A DNA stretch of 64,000 nucleotides from Pogona vitticeps (taxonomy: Eukaryota > Chordata > Lepidosauria > Squamata > Agamidae): contig NC_135785.1 in assembly GCF_051106095.1 (NCBI RefSeq), forward strand, positions 92,793,001 through 92,857,000, read 5' to 3'. Both the position numbers and the translations under genes were made by a program. Positions within the stretch are counted from its first letter, which is position 1, and the number at the start of each line of letters is the position of its first letter. This document shows, one piece after another, positions 13,901 through 27,900 of this stretch. Below the pieces are notes generated by a model. It saw only the letters and a program-made list of their open reading frames with translations, had not been told where the DNA came from and did not search any database.

Positions 13901-16900
13901 TGTTGCCATCAGACATTTTTGCATGTATTGTTGTCTAGGTAGGTTTTTTTTTGGGGGGGGGTATTGTTATTTTTTAATCCTGTGTTTTATTCTCTGTTGT
14001 AAGTTGCCCAGAATAGTGGCTTGCCACTAGATGGGCAAGATAGAAATCTAAACAAACAAACGAATGAAGCTTTATGAAGTTTATTATAGTTAGACAGGTG
14101 TTGAAGTCTTTTTACTTTGTAGCAAACACTCTTGTGGTCATGAGAGGAAACAAGTATGTTATCCAATTACCAGTTCGCCATCAAAGTACTTTGGGATTGC
14201 TATCCCTATAGTAGACATTTTCTGTTTTTGTGAATGTAGCTATGCCGATATGCCCCACTTTTGAGCATTGTTGAAAAATGTAGCAAACATAATTTGGATG
14301 ATTAATGCTGTAAATCTCCTGAAGCAGTTTAATGGAATGAGATTTTGCTTCTAGGATTGATCATTGTAGTCATAAGCAGTTTTCAGAAGCGTGCATTTTT
14401 AGCCTTGAAAAAGCAAATCGATCTTTTTTTCCCCACACTTTCCTTAGAGTAATCCAGATGATTGATGAGAATAAAGAGCAGCTGCGGAATCTCTTCAGGA
14501 ACTACAATGTCCTGGATGTGCAACCTGCCATCACTACGAGGGCTCCAGATGACCTGTCAGCACTGCAGGTAAGAGGGAAGGAGGGGTCCTTTCCTCTCTT
14601 AAGCATAATTGACTTCAAGCTCTTACATGCTTGAAGAGGTGTCCTGCAATGATGTTTTGAATTCAGCAGCATTCAGAGAAACATGCTTCGGTTATTAAGT
14701 GCCATCAAATTGCTCTCAACATAAGAAAGCCCTATCAATTAGTAACTACCCAAAGGGTCGTATTATTAACAGCCTTCCTCAGGATTTGCCGAAAAATAGC
14801 TGTGTTTTTTTATTGAGTTGATCCAAAGATTTCTATCATTACTGTCTTTTCCAGTGAACATTGTCCTCTCGTAATATTTCTAAGGAATGAGGCCAGATGT
14901 AGTGCAAGCAGTTAGGACCTATAATGTATAGTAAGACTGAAAAATAATAACTGGATTCTATGGGAAACCTATTAACATAACCATCGTTTCAAGTCTGTGC
15001 TCTAACTACTGATGCTGAAGAAGATGAAATTGAAAGCTTTTATGCGAGCATCCAAGAGGAAATTGATCACGTATCAAAACAAGACATGCTTATAAACGTA
15101 GAGGACTGGAATACAAAACTTACAGAGTTATGCGAAGGCGACAATCTGTTTATTGTAAATGCATGCTTCAAGTAACCAAACAGATGGTTATGTACATGGA
15201 CATCACCAGATGTCAATATAGAAATCAAATAGGCTATGTAATTGGAAGCAGGAGATGGAAAAGCTGTATTCTCCCTGCCAAAACAAGGTCTGGAACAGAT
15301 TGTGGTACTGGTCATGAACTGTTAATATTCAGCATCAGAGCTCAGCTGAAAAAGAAGAGCAAAAGAGTCCTAGTGGCAAAATATAAATAAAATATATAAT
15401 ATAATTTAATTTAATTTAAGTGTAATTTAAACAGCATTCCTGATGGATTTAAAGTGTGCCTTAGTAACAGATTTGTATTACTAAACTCAATTGATCATGA
15501 ACCAGAAGAACTGAATTGAAACCAGATATACTACTAGAGGAGAATATAAAAAACACAGTTCCTGTAGTAAAAAGAAGAGAAAACTTTAGATGAATGATGG
15601 AAGAAACACTTAAAATGGTAAAGGACAGGTGGCAAAGAAAAGTAATCCTGAAACCTGAATGAATCTTTTCAGTGACCGTCATGTAGAGACAAAGAGAACT
15701 ATTACAAGAATTATTACAATAACTATTAAAATAGAAGAGAACAACAAGAGGGAATACAAGAATCCCCTTCAAGAAGATCCAGAGGCATACAAGGAACACT
15801 GAAAGAACAAAAGGGAAGCACCCTGTGTGACCAGGAGAAAAGAAAAGGAAGGTAAAAACAATATACTGGAAACTTATACAGAAGAGATTAAAGAATGACA
15901 AACTTCTTTAAAGAAGAATCCTATGATGAAGAACCTTCAGTTCTAGAAAGTGAAGTGAAAGCTGCTTTGAAAGGACTGGGAATGACCGGGGTGATGGAAT
16001 ACCAATAGAATTGTTTCAAGCTGGACAGTAAAGAAAGATGACAGGGGGAAAATCGGTTTATGTGAAATATGGTGGTGGAGGAGAACTTTGCAGATACTCT
16101 GGACTGCCAGAAAGACAAATGAGTGGGTCCTAATAAAAATCAAGTCTGAGCTGTCTCCTTAGGAAAAAATGATAAAATTGAGGCTGTTCTACTTTGGACA
16201 CATAATGAGAAGACAAGATTCTCTGGCAAAGACAATAATGCTGGTAAATGTTGAAGGCAGCAGGAAAATAGACCAAATATGAGGTGGATTCATTCCCTAA
16301 AGGAAGCTACAACCTTGAGTTAACAAGTAGAGATGGCGGTATTCGTATACAAATATCCCTGCACAGGTGGCATTAATGCAGGTCCAGCCCCATGAGGCCA
16401 GATGGTCCACTCACCAATCCACTGCAGATGCAGATGGTGAGATTCTATGAATGACTCCGCAGCGCTTGTTCCGCTCACCACTATTCAACCTTGTAGCAAG
16501 GCTTGTCCTCCTGCCTCCTCCCAGGAGTGGCGAGTGGATCACGCGCAGCGGAGTCATCTGTAGAATTGTGCCGTCCACGTTGGATCAGTGAGTGGACCAT
16601 CTGGCCCCATGGGGCTGGATCCTCGTTAACGCCACCTGTGCGGGGATATTCATATATGAATACCCCCGTCTCTATTAACTAGACCTGAGAAGGGCTGTTG
16701 AGGACAGGACATTTTGTAGGTTGCTCATTCATAGCGTCACTATGAGTTAGAGGCACCTTGACATCATGTAATAATGTAATAAAGCATTGTAGCCTCAGCT
16801 TAGTCATTTTCTGACAAAGTTTAAGTTTGTTTTCATGTAGAATCACTTATTTTAGCAGCCCATTGTATCTATAGAAATCTTTTCCAACAGCATATTTCAG

Positions 16901-19900
16901 ATGGACTGATGTTTTTCCATTAGCTTTTTTCCCTATCCAAATTTCACAGCCAGAGTTTAAAGGCTTCCCAAACAAAAGTTCATATTTCTCTAATCAGTAT
17001 ACAGGAGTCGAAGATTATGCTGTTCTGCCTGTTGACTTTCTACCTGTCATACAGCAGTTAAATATATAAGGGATCTTACTAGGAAACAAATCGACACCTT
17101 TATATTGACTCTTCTGCAAAAGTAATATACATACACTTTCTAATACTGTAACAAAAATAAGACTTATTGCAGGAATCTGCTGTGTCCTAGTTGGTGGGTG
17201 TCAAAGGGTGGAGAGACATGTGAAATGAAGTATCATTATAGATGAATTGTGCTGATCACTAAATGATGAAATCATCATTCAGTATGTGTTTATGTTCTCT
17301 AACAGTGCTCTTAGGATGAGTACAGCTCAGAGATAGCTATTGAGATATTGATATCCCACAGTTATGGCAATTGTTCATACTACAGTGGAACCTTGACTTA
17401 CAGACAGCTTGACTTACAGACTTTTTGAGTTACAGACTTCTCTGGACGCAAAATTTAGGTTTGACTTGCAGCCTGAGAATTGACTTACAGACCAGAAAAA
17501 AACCCAAAATGGAACACAAACGGCCTGTTGCGGGATTAATCGGTTTTCAATGCACTGTAGGTCAATGGAGACTTGACCTACAGACTTTTTGACTTGAGAA
17601 CCGCCTTCCAATACAGATTAAGTTCTCAAGTCAAGACCCCACTGTACATTGGTGGCCAAGCAATTTTCTAGAAATTCCATCCCTACTGTAATAGTTTGTT
17701 TTGTGTTTTGTTTTTGCTTTTGTTTTTTTCTTTTGTTTCTTGTCATTTCTAGATGGCAATAATCATTCTGGCTATTCTCCTCTTCCTGGCAGCCATGTTG
17801 TTTATCCTCATGAATTGGTACTACAGAACAGCGTGAGTAGCTTTCTGTGCTGGTGCAATGATACCCTTCAGACTTCAAAATCTTGTAAATGTGGAAGCCC
17901 TGATTCAGAGATTCACCGAGGCAACCATCTATCTCTCCCACTGATCCTCAATGAGAATAGTTCACTGTGGGAGAGTAATTGGGGGAGATGCAAACACTGA
18001 GTTTCCCCTTCCACAATCTGAGGCAAATCGCACATCTCCTTGTCAGTGATTTAAGGTGATGTACTCGTATGTTTAAATGTGCACCCCATTCTGCTGCCAA
18101 AAATCAGGTCTTTATCATGACTCATGATGAGGTTGGACTTGAATTGTGGGGGTGGGGGTTTAGAATGGAGCCTGCACTACAAGCTGCTGAATGTGTAAGT
18201 GGAGTTGCATTGGGAAAGATGTAGCAAGCTCCTTGCTGATGCAATGGGAGGAAATCTTTTTCCTGATGCATGAATATTCTATAGATTGATTCCAGAAACT
18301 GTTAACTTGAGGTCCCTACTAGTGTAACCTTCGATAGAATCATAGCCTTTCTACAGCATTTGGTTTAGAGACATTTAGGGTTGCATCATTCAGATTTTGG
18401 GGGCTTCCACTACAACAATGGAACATTCAGGGTCTGACAGTTCCATCTGACAGACCCACATCTACAGACATCTATATGTGGTGCCCCAAGCAAGCACCAG
18501 GGCAGGTTCCTTTTCTAACAGAAAGGCTTCATAACCATGAAGCTAGGCCATGGAGCCATCCAGCCAGGACTTTCTCCAGCTGAGTCTCATTTAGGTTTCT
18601 GTATGTGTGGGTCTATAAGGTGGAACTACCAGAATGGAGAATTGTGTTGCCGTCCATAAAATTGGAATACCATATCCCTACAAGTCACATCAGTGAGATG
18701 TAAGAATACTGTTCTGCTTATAAAGGGGAAAAAACACAGTCTCTGCAGGAAAGGTTCTCAGTAGAGATGGGGATATTCATATATGAATATGAATATTCCC
18801 AGATAGGTGGCGTTAACGAGGGTCCAGCCCCATGGGGCCAGACAGTCCACTTATCGATCCACCACGGATGTTGTGATTCTACAAATGGGACCACAGCGCG
18901 CAATCCATTCGCCACCCCTGGCCTCACTGCAAGGTTGAAGAGTGGCGAGTGGATCACGCGCTGCAGAGCCATTCATAGAATCGTGCCATCCGCGGCAGAT
19001 TGGTGAGTGGATCGTCCGGCCCCATGGGGCTGGAGCCTTGTTAACACCACCTGTGCGGAGATACTCATATTCATATATGAATACCCCCATCTGTAGTTCT
19101 CAGCCATTTGGAGACAGAACAAAACAAATGCATGAGATGAATTTTTTTCCAGAAAAAAACACATAATCCTCACTTCACTTATAAGTACACTTTACAAAAC
19201 AATTCCGGAGTTCCGTTTTTCCAGTTGCTTACTTCTGTTAATTTGTTTTGCAGACACAAAAGAAAACTGAAAGCAATTGTGGCTGGTTCCACAGGTGAGA
19301 GATAATTAATGTCTTTTTCTTTTCTATTTTTATAGAAACATAGTTACGGTGAATGTGGGAAGGTAATCGTGACTTACTATATGACACTGGTGAATAAGCC
19401 CAGCAGCCTGACACAGGTTGCTTCCACTCTGTAGATCCTTGCTAGTGCAGAAGTGTTGCTTTTCTACAATCAGAACCTACATGCCAGTTCATTATTGCAT
19501 CAAATAATGTTTGTCCCCCATGATCAATATCATTATTTAAGTATTTGCTTTATTTATATCCCGTCATTCTCCCAGAATTGCAACTTACAAATCTTTCTAT
19601 ACTTTCTACAAATAATTATTCCTTTTTCAGGAAAGATCCCTGCAACTTTATTTGAAAGTTTCCGTGGTGCAGCTTCTAACCCTAATGTATCTGGTTTAGC
19701 ATAATGCCAGTATCATTACTGAACAGGCACTTAATTTGTGATTTTCTTTTCCCTGTGGGATTAATTGATCTTCAGACATTTTATTTTGATTTCTTACTGC
19801 AAAATAGAGCTATAAAAGAAGGGAATGAGAAATAATGAGACGAAATCTGTATTTAAAGCCATCTTCTCATAGCGGATGCCTGAATAATTATGATGTAACT

Positions 19901-22900
19901 AAGAGGCTGTTCATTGATAATGCTGCAGATATATTGCATAGAAGCAATAACGGAGCAGAAGCTGCAAGGAAGAAGCTACTAATTAAAGGCATAGTAGTTA
20001 CAGGGGGGGGAACCCTCAATAGTACGCTGTCAGTCTGATCAGCCTGATGCTCCACTTGTGTTTTAATTTTTAAAATTGCCACAAATCAGGTCTGAAAAAA
20101 GATGGGTGGACAACACAGAAATCACTGGAGTGCAACAGGTTGGCAACAACATCATCTGGATTCTCCATAAAAAGTGAGTGAATGAAAGGTGTAAATTCCA
20201 GGCTAAACTGCTAGCGTGGAAGCAACCAGACAGAGGTGACGCTGTGAAGCTTTCCTTGGCATGTTGATAAGGAGTGGGGAAAGATTCACTGCTAAGTTTC
20301 TGTGTGCCAGGCTGCTGTTAAAGACGAAGACCCCCCCTCAAGGCCCGTAAGGAGATGTCAGGGTCTGAACTCAGCGGATGAAGATAGTTCTCAGTAAACC
20401 TTGCACTTTTCTTTACAGGTAACCGAGGTTTTATGGACATCATGGATATGCCAAATACAAATAAATATTCCTTTGATGGGTAAGTTCTTGTGAGAAACAT
20501 TTAGCACTGATTAACACTGTTTTAGACACATTACATGGAAGTCAAGTCCCATTTATTGCGCCTTGCTTCATTTGAAATAGCCAATCAGGACTTAAGAATG
20601 TTATACAACCGAAACTGCTCTCAGTGCCCCAATTCATTTAAACTGAGTGACTAGATAAGGATCTTTAAGCACTCCGCCTCCCTCAAAAAAGGAGTGAGGT
20701 ATACATTCAAGGAGCCAGTTTGAAAAAAGGGAGCATCAGAAACCTGACTGCATCTCTGAGAGGAGCATTCCTATTCTTGTTGGCGCTTGGTGGGTCTGTG
20801 AACTTCACAGACTCTCACTTTTGAAGAGAAATTGAGGGCTGTAGAAATCACAGCCTTTGTGATCACTTTGCTTCTTATACAGGATTTCTTTGTGTAAGCA
20901 TCCCCCCCCCCCGAGAAATGTCACAGGAAGTCTCAAGATTTCTTGAACATTTCATGATCTTTTTTTGGGGGGGGGGAAGAGAAATTCCAGGCTACGAAGG
21001 ATTATTATAATTCCCATGAAGCGCTGGTTCCCAACCTTGGGTCACCCAGGTGTCTTTAGACTGCAAGTCCCAGAAGCCTTCACCACCAGCTGTGCCAGGC
21101 GGGTTTTCTGGGAGTTCCAGTGCAAGATCACCTGGGTGGCCCAAGGTTGGGAACCAGCGCTATAAGGAATGGCTTCTTTCCTGCACTGGATTATTCACCT
21201 GTAGAGGGCACAAGAACTATGGAGATGCACAGGATTTTTATAATTCTCAAATAGAACAGCATTCTTGTTCAGGATTTGCTGGAAATAGCATTAAGCTGGA
21301 TTGGATTTGGCTGTTTCCCATGAGAGAATTTAACTATATATTATATATCCACAGATGTCTTAAACAAAAAATCTCAACAGCTTCTCTTGTTACTGAAAAG
21401 CTACTTGATAGGAAAATCTGGAGCAGGGAAAAGAGTTTAACCCTTTCCCCAAATGTCACTTTTCAACTCTAAATTCCTCCCCCCATCTCTTGAAGAGATG
21501 TAGTACACACACACACACCAGATACAACAATCAATGCTAATCACATGTCTCCACACCGGATCTTCCATTCAGATTTCAAAGCCAAGTGTGAAGGACAGTT
21601 GGTGCAAATGGAAGATTCCTGTGCATGTAAACACTAACTTCACAAGAGGAGGTTTTCTCAAAATTGCCACAGGGGAGGAAATGGTTAAGTTTTTTTAGTT
21701 GCATAGCACTTTTGACGCTGTTTATTATCACACAGATAAAATCTGGACATTTTATCAGTTGTGTGCGTAAGATACATACTTTAAAATGCGAGTTGGCTAT
21801 AATTGCGTGCATCATGTTTATGTTTACATTTAATATTTTTTTTGTGTGCATTGAAGTATAAGGTTGTGAAGTGACCCACACTGAAGTGACTATCTGAAAC
21901 ACTTGGCCGATACGTTAGATCCTAAGCCAATTTATTATGGTCCTTTATCCTTGCAGAGCAAACCCTGTCTGGCTGGATCCTTTCTGCAGAAATCTGGAAC
22001 TGGCAGCACAAGCTGAGCACGAGGATGACCTGCCTGAGAACCTCAGTGAAATCACAGACCTGTGGAATAGTCCAGCCAGGACTCATGTGAGATGCCACCT
22101 TCTACCTTTTAGGACTGCCGATTGCAGCATAGTCAAAAAACGTGTCGGAGTAATTCTTTCTGTAGTCTATCCCAGCCTAAATCAAGCAAATCCATATGAA
22201 ACAACAGAAGCAGATATTACTAAGGATGTACACAGGGAAATTTTTCATGTTTGTTTTGTTTTGATTTTTTTCGGGGGTCCCCCCTCTCTATTTTTTTTGG
22301 TACATTATTCTTTTACTTAACATAAAAAGCATTGCCTCTCTTGGGATTTTTTATTTTGTTTTGCACAAGGCACATCTCCTGGCATTAGTCTGAAAAAAGC
22401 TCCAATGACCTCTTTAATAACCATACCAAAAAAATCGCGGCAAGGCAGGCAATAAAGAATCTATGCAGTTTAAAAGCACGCAACAGTACAAGAGAAAGAA
22501 AAATAATCTACAAACCCACCAAAATATATGTCTTTAACAGAGAAAATCCACAGTAAGTTAGCCAAATAACCAGTGTTTTCTTTTTAAAAAATCAGTCTAA
22601 TAGGGAGATTGCATACATCTGCACACAAAGGGGGGGGGGAGAAAAACAACACCCCAAATAGAGAGTCCACTTTTACAAAAAAACGAGACAAGAAGGAAAG
22701 CAAATAAAAGCAACAAAAAAAGTCAAAGTCCCTCCCAACCAAAACTACTAGAATATGGGAAGATCTCTCTCCTCCCACCACTAAATGCTTTGTCTTGTCT
22801 TTTCTTCTTTGCATTCAAGCAGGCACCAGCAAAAACTGCCCAAGAAAGAAAAAGATGCCCCCCTGAAGAAAAAACCAAAAAGGGAGGAAATCCCCAAAGA

Positions 22901-24881
22901 AATGTAAAAAATTAATGCCAAGGATGCATACAGGCACAGATAGGTTGTGTGGCAGCAGCAAAAATAATTGAAAGAAATGAAAGGGGGTCCCCTCCCAAAC
23001 TGAAACCAAATGCAAAAGCCTGTGAGGCAACGACCAAAACATCCTCCACTCCTCACTACATTCAAGACCCTTCAACAGATTCAAGATTCCCCTTCCCTGG
23101 GAGGTCCTGCTTGGTTTCAGATAGCCCTCATTGGTCACAGTACCATCTCTTTGAAATAGCCCTTGCTCCGTTATAGGATGAAAACATTATTAGGCAATAA
23201 TTGACATACAAAGGATGAGAAAAAGATAAAGGGTGAAAAAAAAACCTTTGACATACAAAGGGTGAAGGAATCTTTACACAAAAGAGTGTAATGAAGGAGA
23301 ACACAGAAGAAAGCTTAAAGAGTGAAAACACTTTCATATTCTTTTTTTTGTTAATACAAAATCATTCATTAATACGAATCATATTATTTTAGAGCCTCAG
23401 TTTTGGAAAGAAATAAAAGAACACAATGGTGAAATCTACAGCTTCTTTCAATTTTTTTTGGTTCATACTAACTCAAAAGACCCATTCTTAGATGCCACTT
23501 GTCAAGCAACCACATCCCGGTGTACTAACCAAGCTATGACTTTGTTACCTCAACAGCTGCTGTGATGCCTTTTAGTCTGATATACAGTAGCTGGTAATGA
23601 TACGCTTGACTGAGAATGAGATGCACTGCATCTTCTTTGTGCATCACTCATAAATCTCTGCCTCTAAGCTTGATGTTCATGGTTACTGCAATGTTATTCC
23701 ACTTGATAGCATGTCCGCTTGGTAGTTCAATACTTTATTGCAAAGGGAGTTGCCCTTCAGAAAATGATAGACAAAGGGCCAACAGAGGGCATCTGGGAAG
23801 CAGAGTTCTCAAAAGGATTCTAGTAGGGATATTTTAAATGTCTGCTTTTCCTTCAAACTGTTTAAATTTCTCCTTAGGGAACGTTTGGGCGAGAGCCATC
23901 CGCTTCCAAACCTGAAGATGATCGCTACCTGAGAGCAGCGATCCAGGAATATGATAATATTGCCAAACTGGGCCAGATCATGCGAGAAGGGCCCATCAAG
24001 GTAAATAATATCTGGCGTCCTGCATCTTGATCCTGCAGGTTGATGGCTAGTTCATACTTTTTGATATGGAGGTTTTGTGAGTTATTTGGTCGTCATCCCC
24101 CCCCCCCAAAAAAACACCAGCAATCATCTTTCTAAAGCTCTCATTCCTCTGACTCCGGTGTGCATATATGTTTAGATAGATATAGGTGTATCCACACATA
24201 AATACGTTTTCTTTAACCAACTTTTCAGTCATGGAGGATAACTGGGAGGGATACCAACATGGGCCAGAAGCATTTCTTCTAAACATCAGAAGCTTCTAGG
24301 ATCATTACCTTAACCTTTTTTTTTTAATGTAGGGGAAATGCCTGCTTGACTTTGGAGTCCCCTGAACAAGGGACATTTCAGGACTGAAAGCGTGTAATTT
24401 CTCCTGTTGCCCATTCCCTTCCCTCCTTCCAGGGCTCTCTCTTAAAGGTAGTCTTGGATGATTATATGCGGCTGAAGAGATTGCTTGCTGAGCGGATGGT
24501 GAATAGAGCCACCACCAGTCAGGGAGACCAGTCCTCAGTCTCTGAGGTAGAGCCTGATTCTGCATGAGGTTCTTCAAACTGCTTGCTGTGCCCTCTGGGA
24601 TGTGGTGTATTTTCTTCAAAACTGCCTTCTTGTGACTATACGTATGGTGTGGCGCCCACAACTATTTCTCCCTCTGGCTCTCAAGTCCGTGAACCTAAGA
24701 ATGCTAAAGTTGTATAAAATACCAGAAGAGGTGTCTCCCTGCCTGCAACCAGTGATAATGCACTGGCCACTGTCTGGATATCCTTACACCTCGGCTTTTA
24801 AAGCTCCATGTTCAGCATACTAATTCATGCTCTTCGTACACTGCTGAGCTTGAGCCCCCTTGCAGCGCTAAATGCTGATAT

Positions 24882-24968
<87 letters not shown>

Positions 24969-27900
24969 TACCCCGCCTATCTAGTCATTTCAACCACTCT
25001 AGGCAGCTTACAACATAAGGATAACAAGTTCTTAAAAAAAATTATAACAATTAATTAAATGATTCTATAAGATGGGAAAAATAAAAATAAATCAAATAAA
25101 GAGGGGGAAAAAGGAAAGATGACAGGAATTAACTGGAAGGGAAGGCCTGCCTAAACATCCATGTTTTGAGTTGGTTCTTAAAAGTACCCAGCGAGGGTGC
25201 AGCGCGAATCTCTGGAGGTAGGTTATTCCAGAGACAAGGAGCCACCGCTGAGAAGGCCTGGTTTCTAGTTCTTTCTTTCTGGGCCTCCCTTTGCGTCAGG
25301 CTCCTCAGCCTCACCTCCTGGCTTGCGCGGGTGACACGGGTAGAACTAGTTGGGAGTAATATATCTACATTAGACAGCAAGCATAGGCTCCCTGTTCCAT
25401 CCGTAGGAAGTAAGCTCATTTTTTAAAAAATTGCATGGAAAAGGCTGCAGAGACATGTGGTGAAAGTTCTGGAACACTTACTCCCTCTCAGCAACGAAGG
25501 ATGGAGACAGTGCTGTGCACAGTTTTGCAGGATGAAGGCAAGAGACTGTCAGACACAGATGGGACTTCTTTTGAACATCAAATTAAAGAGCCCCAAAGAT
25601 GGGGAGTTTTAACAAAGGTGAGGGAGTGCTGCAGATAAATGCTGAGGTGAGGCAGGCCATTTTTTTGCTCGTGGCCTGATTTTGGAAGGGCATAACAAGT
25701 AGGCGGAAAAATGCCAGAAGGAAAAATGATTTTTTTTCCTCTGAGAATTGTTATTGCTTGATCTCGGGGGGAGGGGGAAGGATGAGCATTCCAAAAAGCA
25801 CTGAAATCACTTTCCACTGCTGGAGTGCAACTAAATTTGTTTGTTTATTTATTTGGTTAAAATATTTTTATCCTGCCTTTCTTCTTAAAAATAACCCAAG
25901 GTGGCTAATAACAGAACAATAATAGATAGAAAGTAACATAATAGATAGCAGTTTGAAAACAGTAAACATAAACAGTAAATATAATACCTGAAGAAAATCA
26001 AAATTAGCATCAGTGCACATGGACAAAACAACATAAAATTAACTAAACATGATTAAGGTAATTTAAAGGCAAGGTGGTGGAACAGTTCATATGAACACTG
26101 AGGTAACCACTGTGTTCTGATGTTATAAGCTCCAGGAAGGGCTGTCTGAAGAGCCATGTTTTCAGAGACTGGTTGAAAATTTCCATTGAAGGGGCCAGGC
26201 AAATTTCAGGGAGGAGATTATTTCATTGATGGGAAGTATCACTGAGGAGACCCAGTTTTTGGTCTTCTCTTTCTGGGCCTCTCTCGGGGTCTGAACAGCT
26301 CGGCCTGGGAAGATCATGTAGGATGGGCAGATCTCATTAGAAGGAGGCATTCTGCCAGGTATCAAGGTCCATGATCATTTAGGGCATTCTTCACGCTTTC
26401 ACTGAAGAGTGAAGAACGTCAAGGGAACAACTGTTTTTTCTCTGATCATCTCTTTGTATGCTTTATTATGCCCTTTTTGTGTAGAATCAAGAAATGATGG
26501 ACAAATCAGACTGTCCACATTCCGTCTAATGAAGCCAATGTGAGAAATTTCTTATTTATTTCTCATAGTATCTGTACTTTGTATACCTTTTTAATCTAAG
26601 AACTGTAGTGCAAAATGCAGAGAAGCATATGGTCCAAAGAATAATGGTATTTGTATCTTCATGTTAGCCCCACAGTGTAAATCAGATAATTTCACTTACA
26701 ATGCAGACTGAACAAAATTCTCTCCCATTGCTACAGCCACATGGACACAAGTGGTGAGCCAGTAGCTGCTTGTAATGAACTGTGATATTTGTCTAACCAT
26801 AATGTCTTTTTTTCTCAATATCCAGCCTCATTCAGATGATTCAACATTCTGCTCCATGGTCACCCAGTTGGTTACCACTCTACCCCAATGTATCCTACTG
26901 GGGGGGGGGGACAAAACAACATCAAATATCTGTTTGTGTTAAACATCTGTTGTTGTTGGTTTTAAGATAACATTTGTTATAATCCCATCCTTCTCCAACA
27001 TAAAGCACAGAATGAAATACTGTGAATTTCGGAGAGTCTCCTGTCTAAATCAAGGATGGGCAATATGTGGGCTTCTCCGGCGCTCCCAGCACCTACTGAA
27101 ATTTAAAGAAGACAAAAACATTGTGGCACCTTAAAGACTAACTGCAATATTTTTATGTGAGCTTTCCTGGACTAGTCCACTTCCTCTGACTCAGAAAGCT
27201 CACAATATAGCAGCTAGGCCTTTAAGGTGCTACAATGTTTTTTGTCTTCTTTCTTATTTTTATTTTGTTTTTGTCTGATACTCTAGCACAGATTAACATG
27301 GCGCCCTCTTCTAAAACTGCTACTAAATTTTAAAAGCTGGAAAAATGTTTTGACTGAAGTAAGCTCTTAGTGGTCTCTAGGAAGCAAATAGTCCATTTTT
27401 CCATGTTTTGAGAACCTGAACTACCCCCCAATCCCTCCTCTCATCCAATTTAGTTTTAATTTTTGTCAGTCAGGCTGCAAGGGCTTCTTCAGTTAAAAGA
27501 ATAAGAAACAATGTGGAGGGCCGTGGGCATGGGAGTACTGCCCCCTCCCCATTCTATGGCATGGCATTTCTGCTCCCCCAGACCTCTGGAGGCTGCCCTC
27601 TTCAATCCAGATTCTAGGGGATGACCAGACCCAGAACAGTCTAGCTGCAGAGGCAAAACTTTTCAGACCGTTCAATGCCAGCAACGTATTTTGCTTATTA
27701 AGAAGTTACTGTTCAAGTATTAACCAATATCCTCTCCACTTTAATCACTGCATTTCCTCCAAGCCTGTTTTATAGGAAAGATCTCAGCATAGATGTATAG
27801 ATGAATTATGACATGAACAATGAACACCTACATTCAGTGTGTGGTTCTTGTTGTTGTTATATGCCATCAAGTCACTTCTGAATTTTAGCGACCCTAAGAA

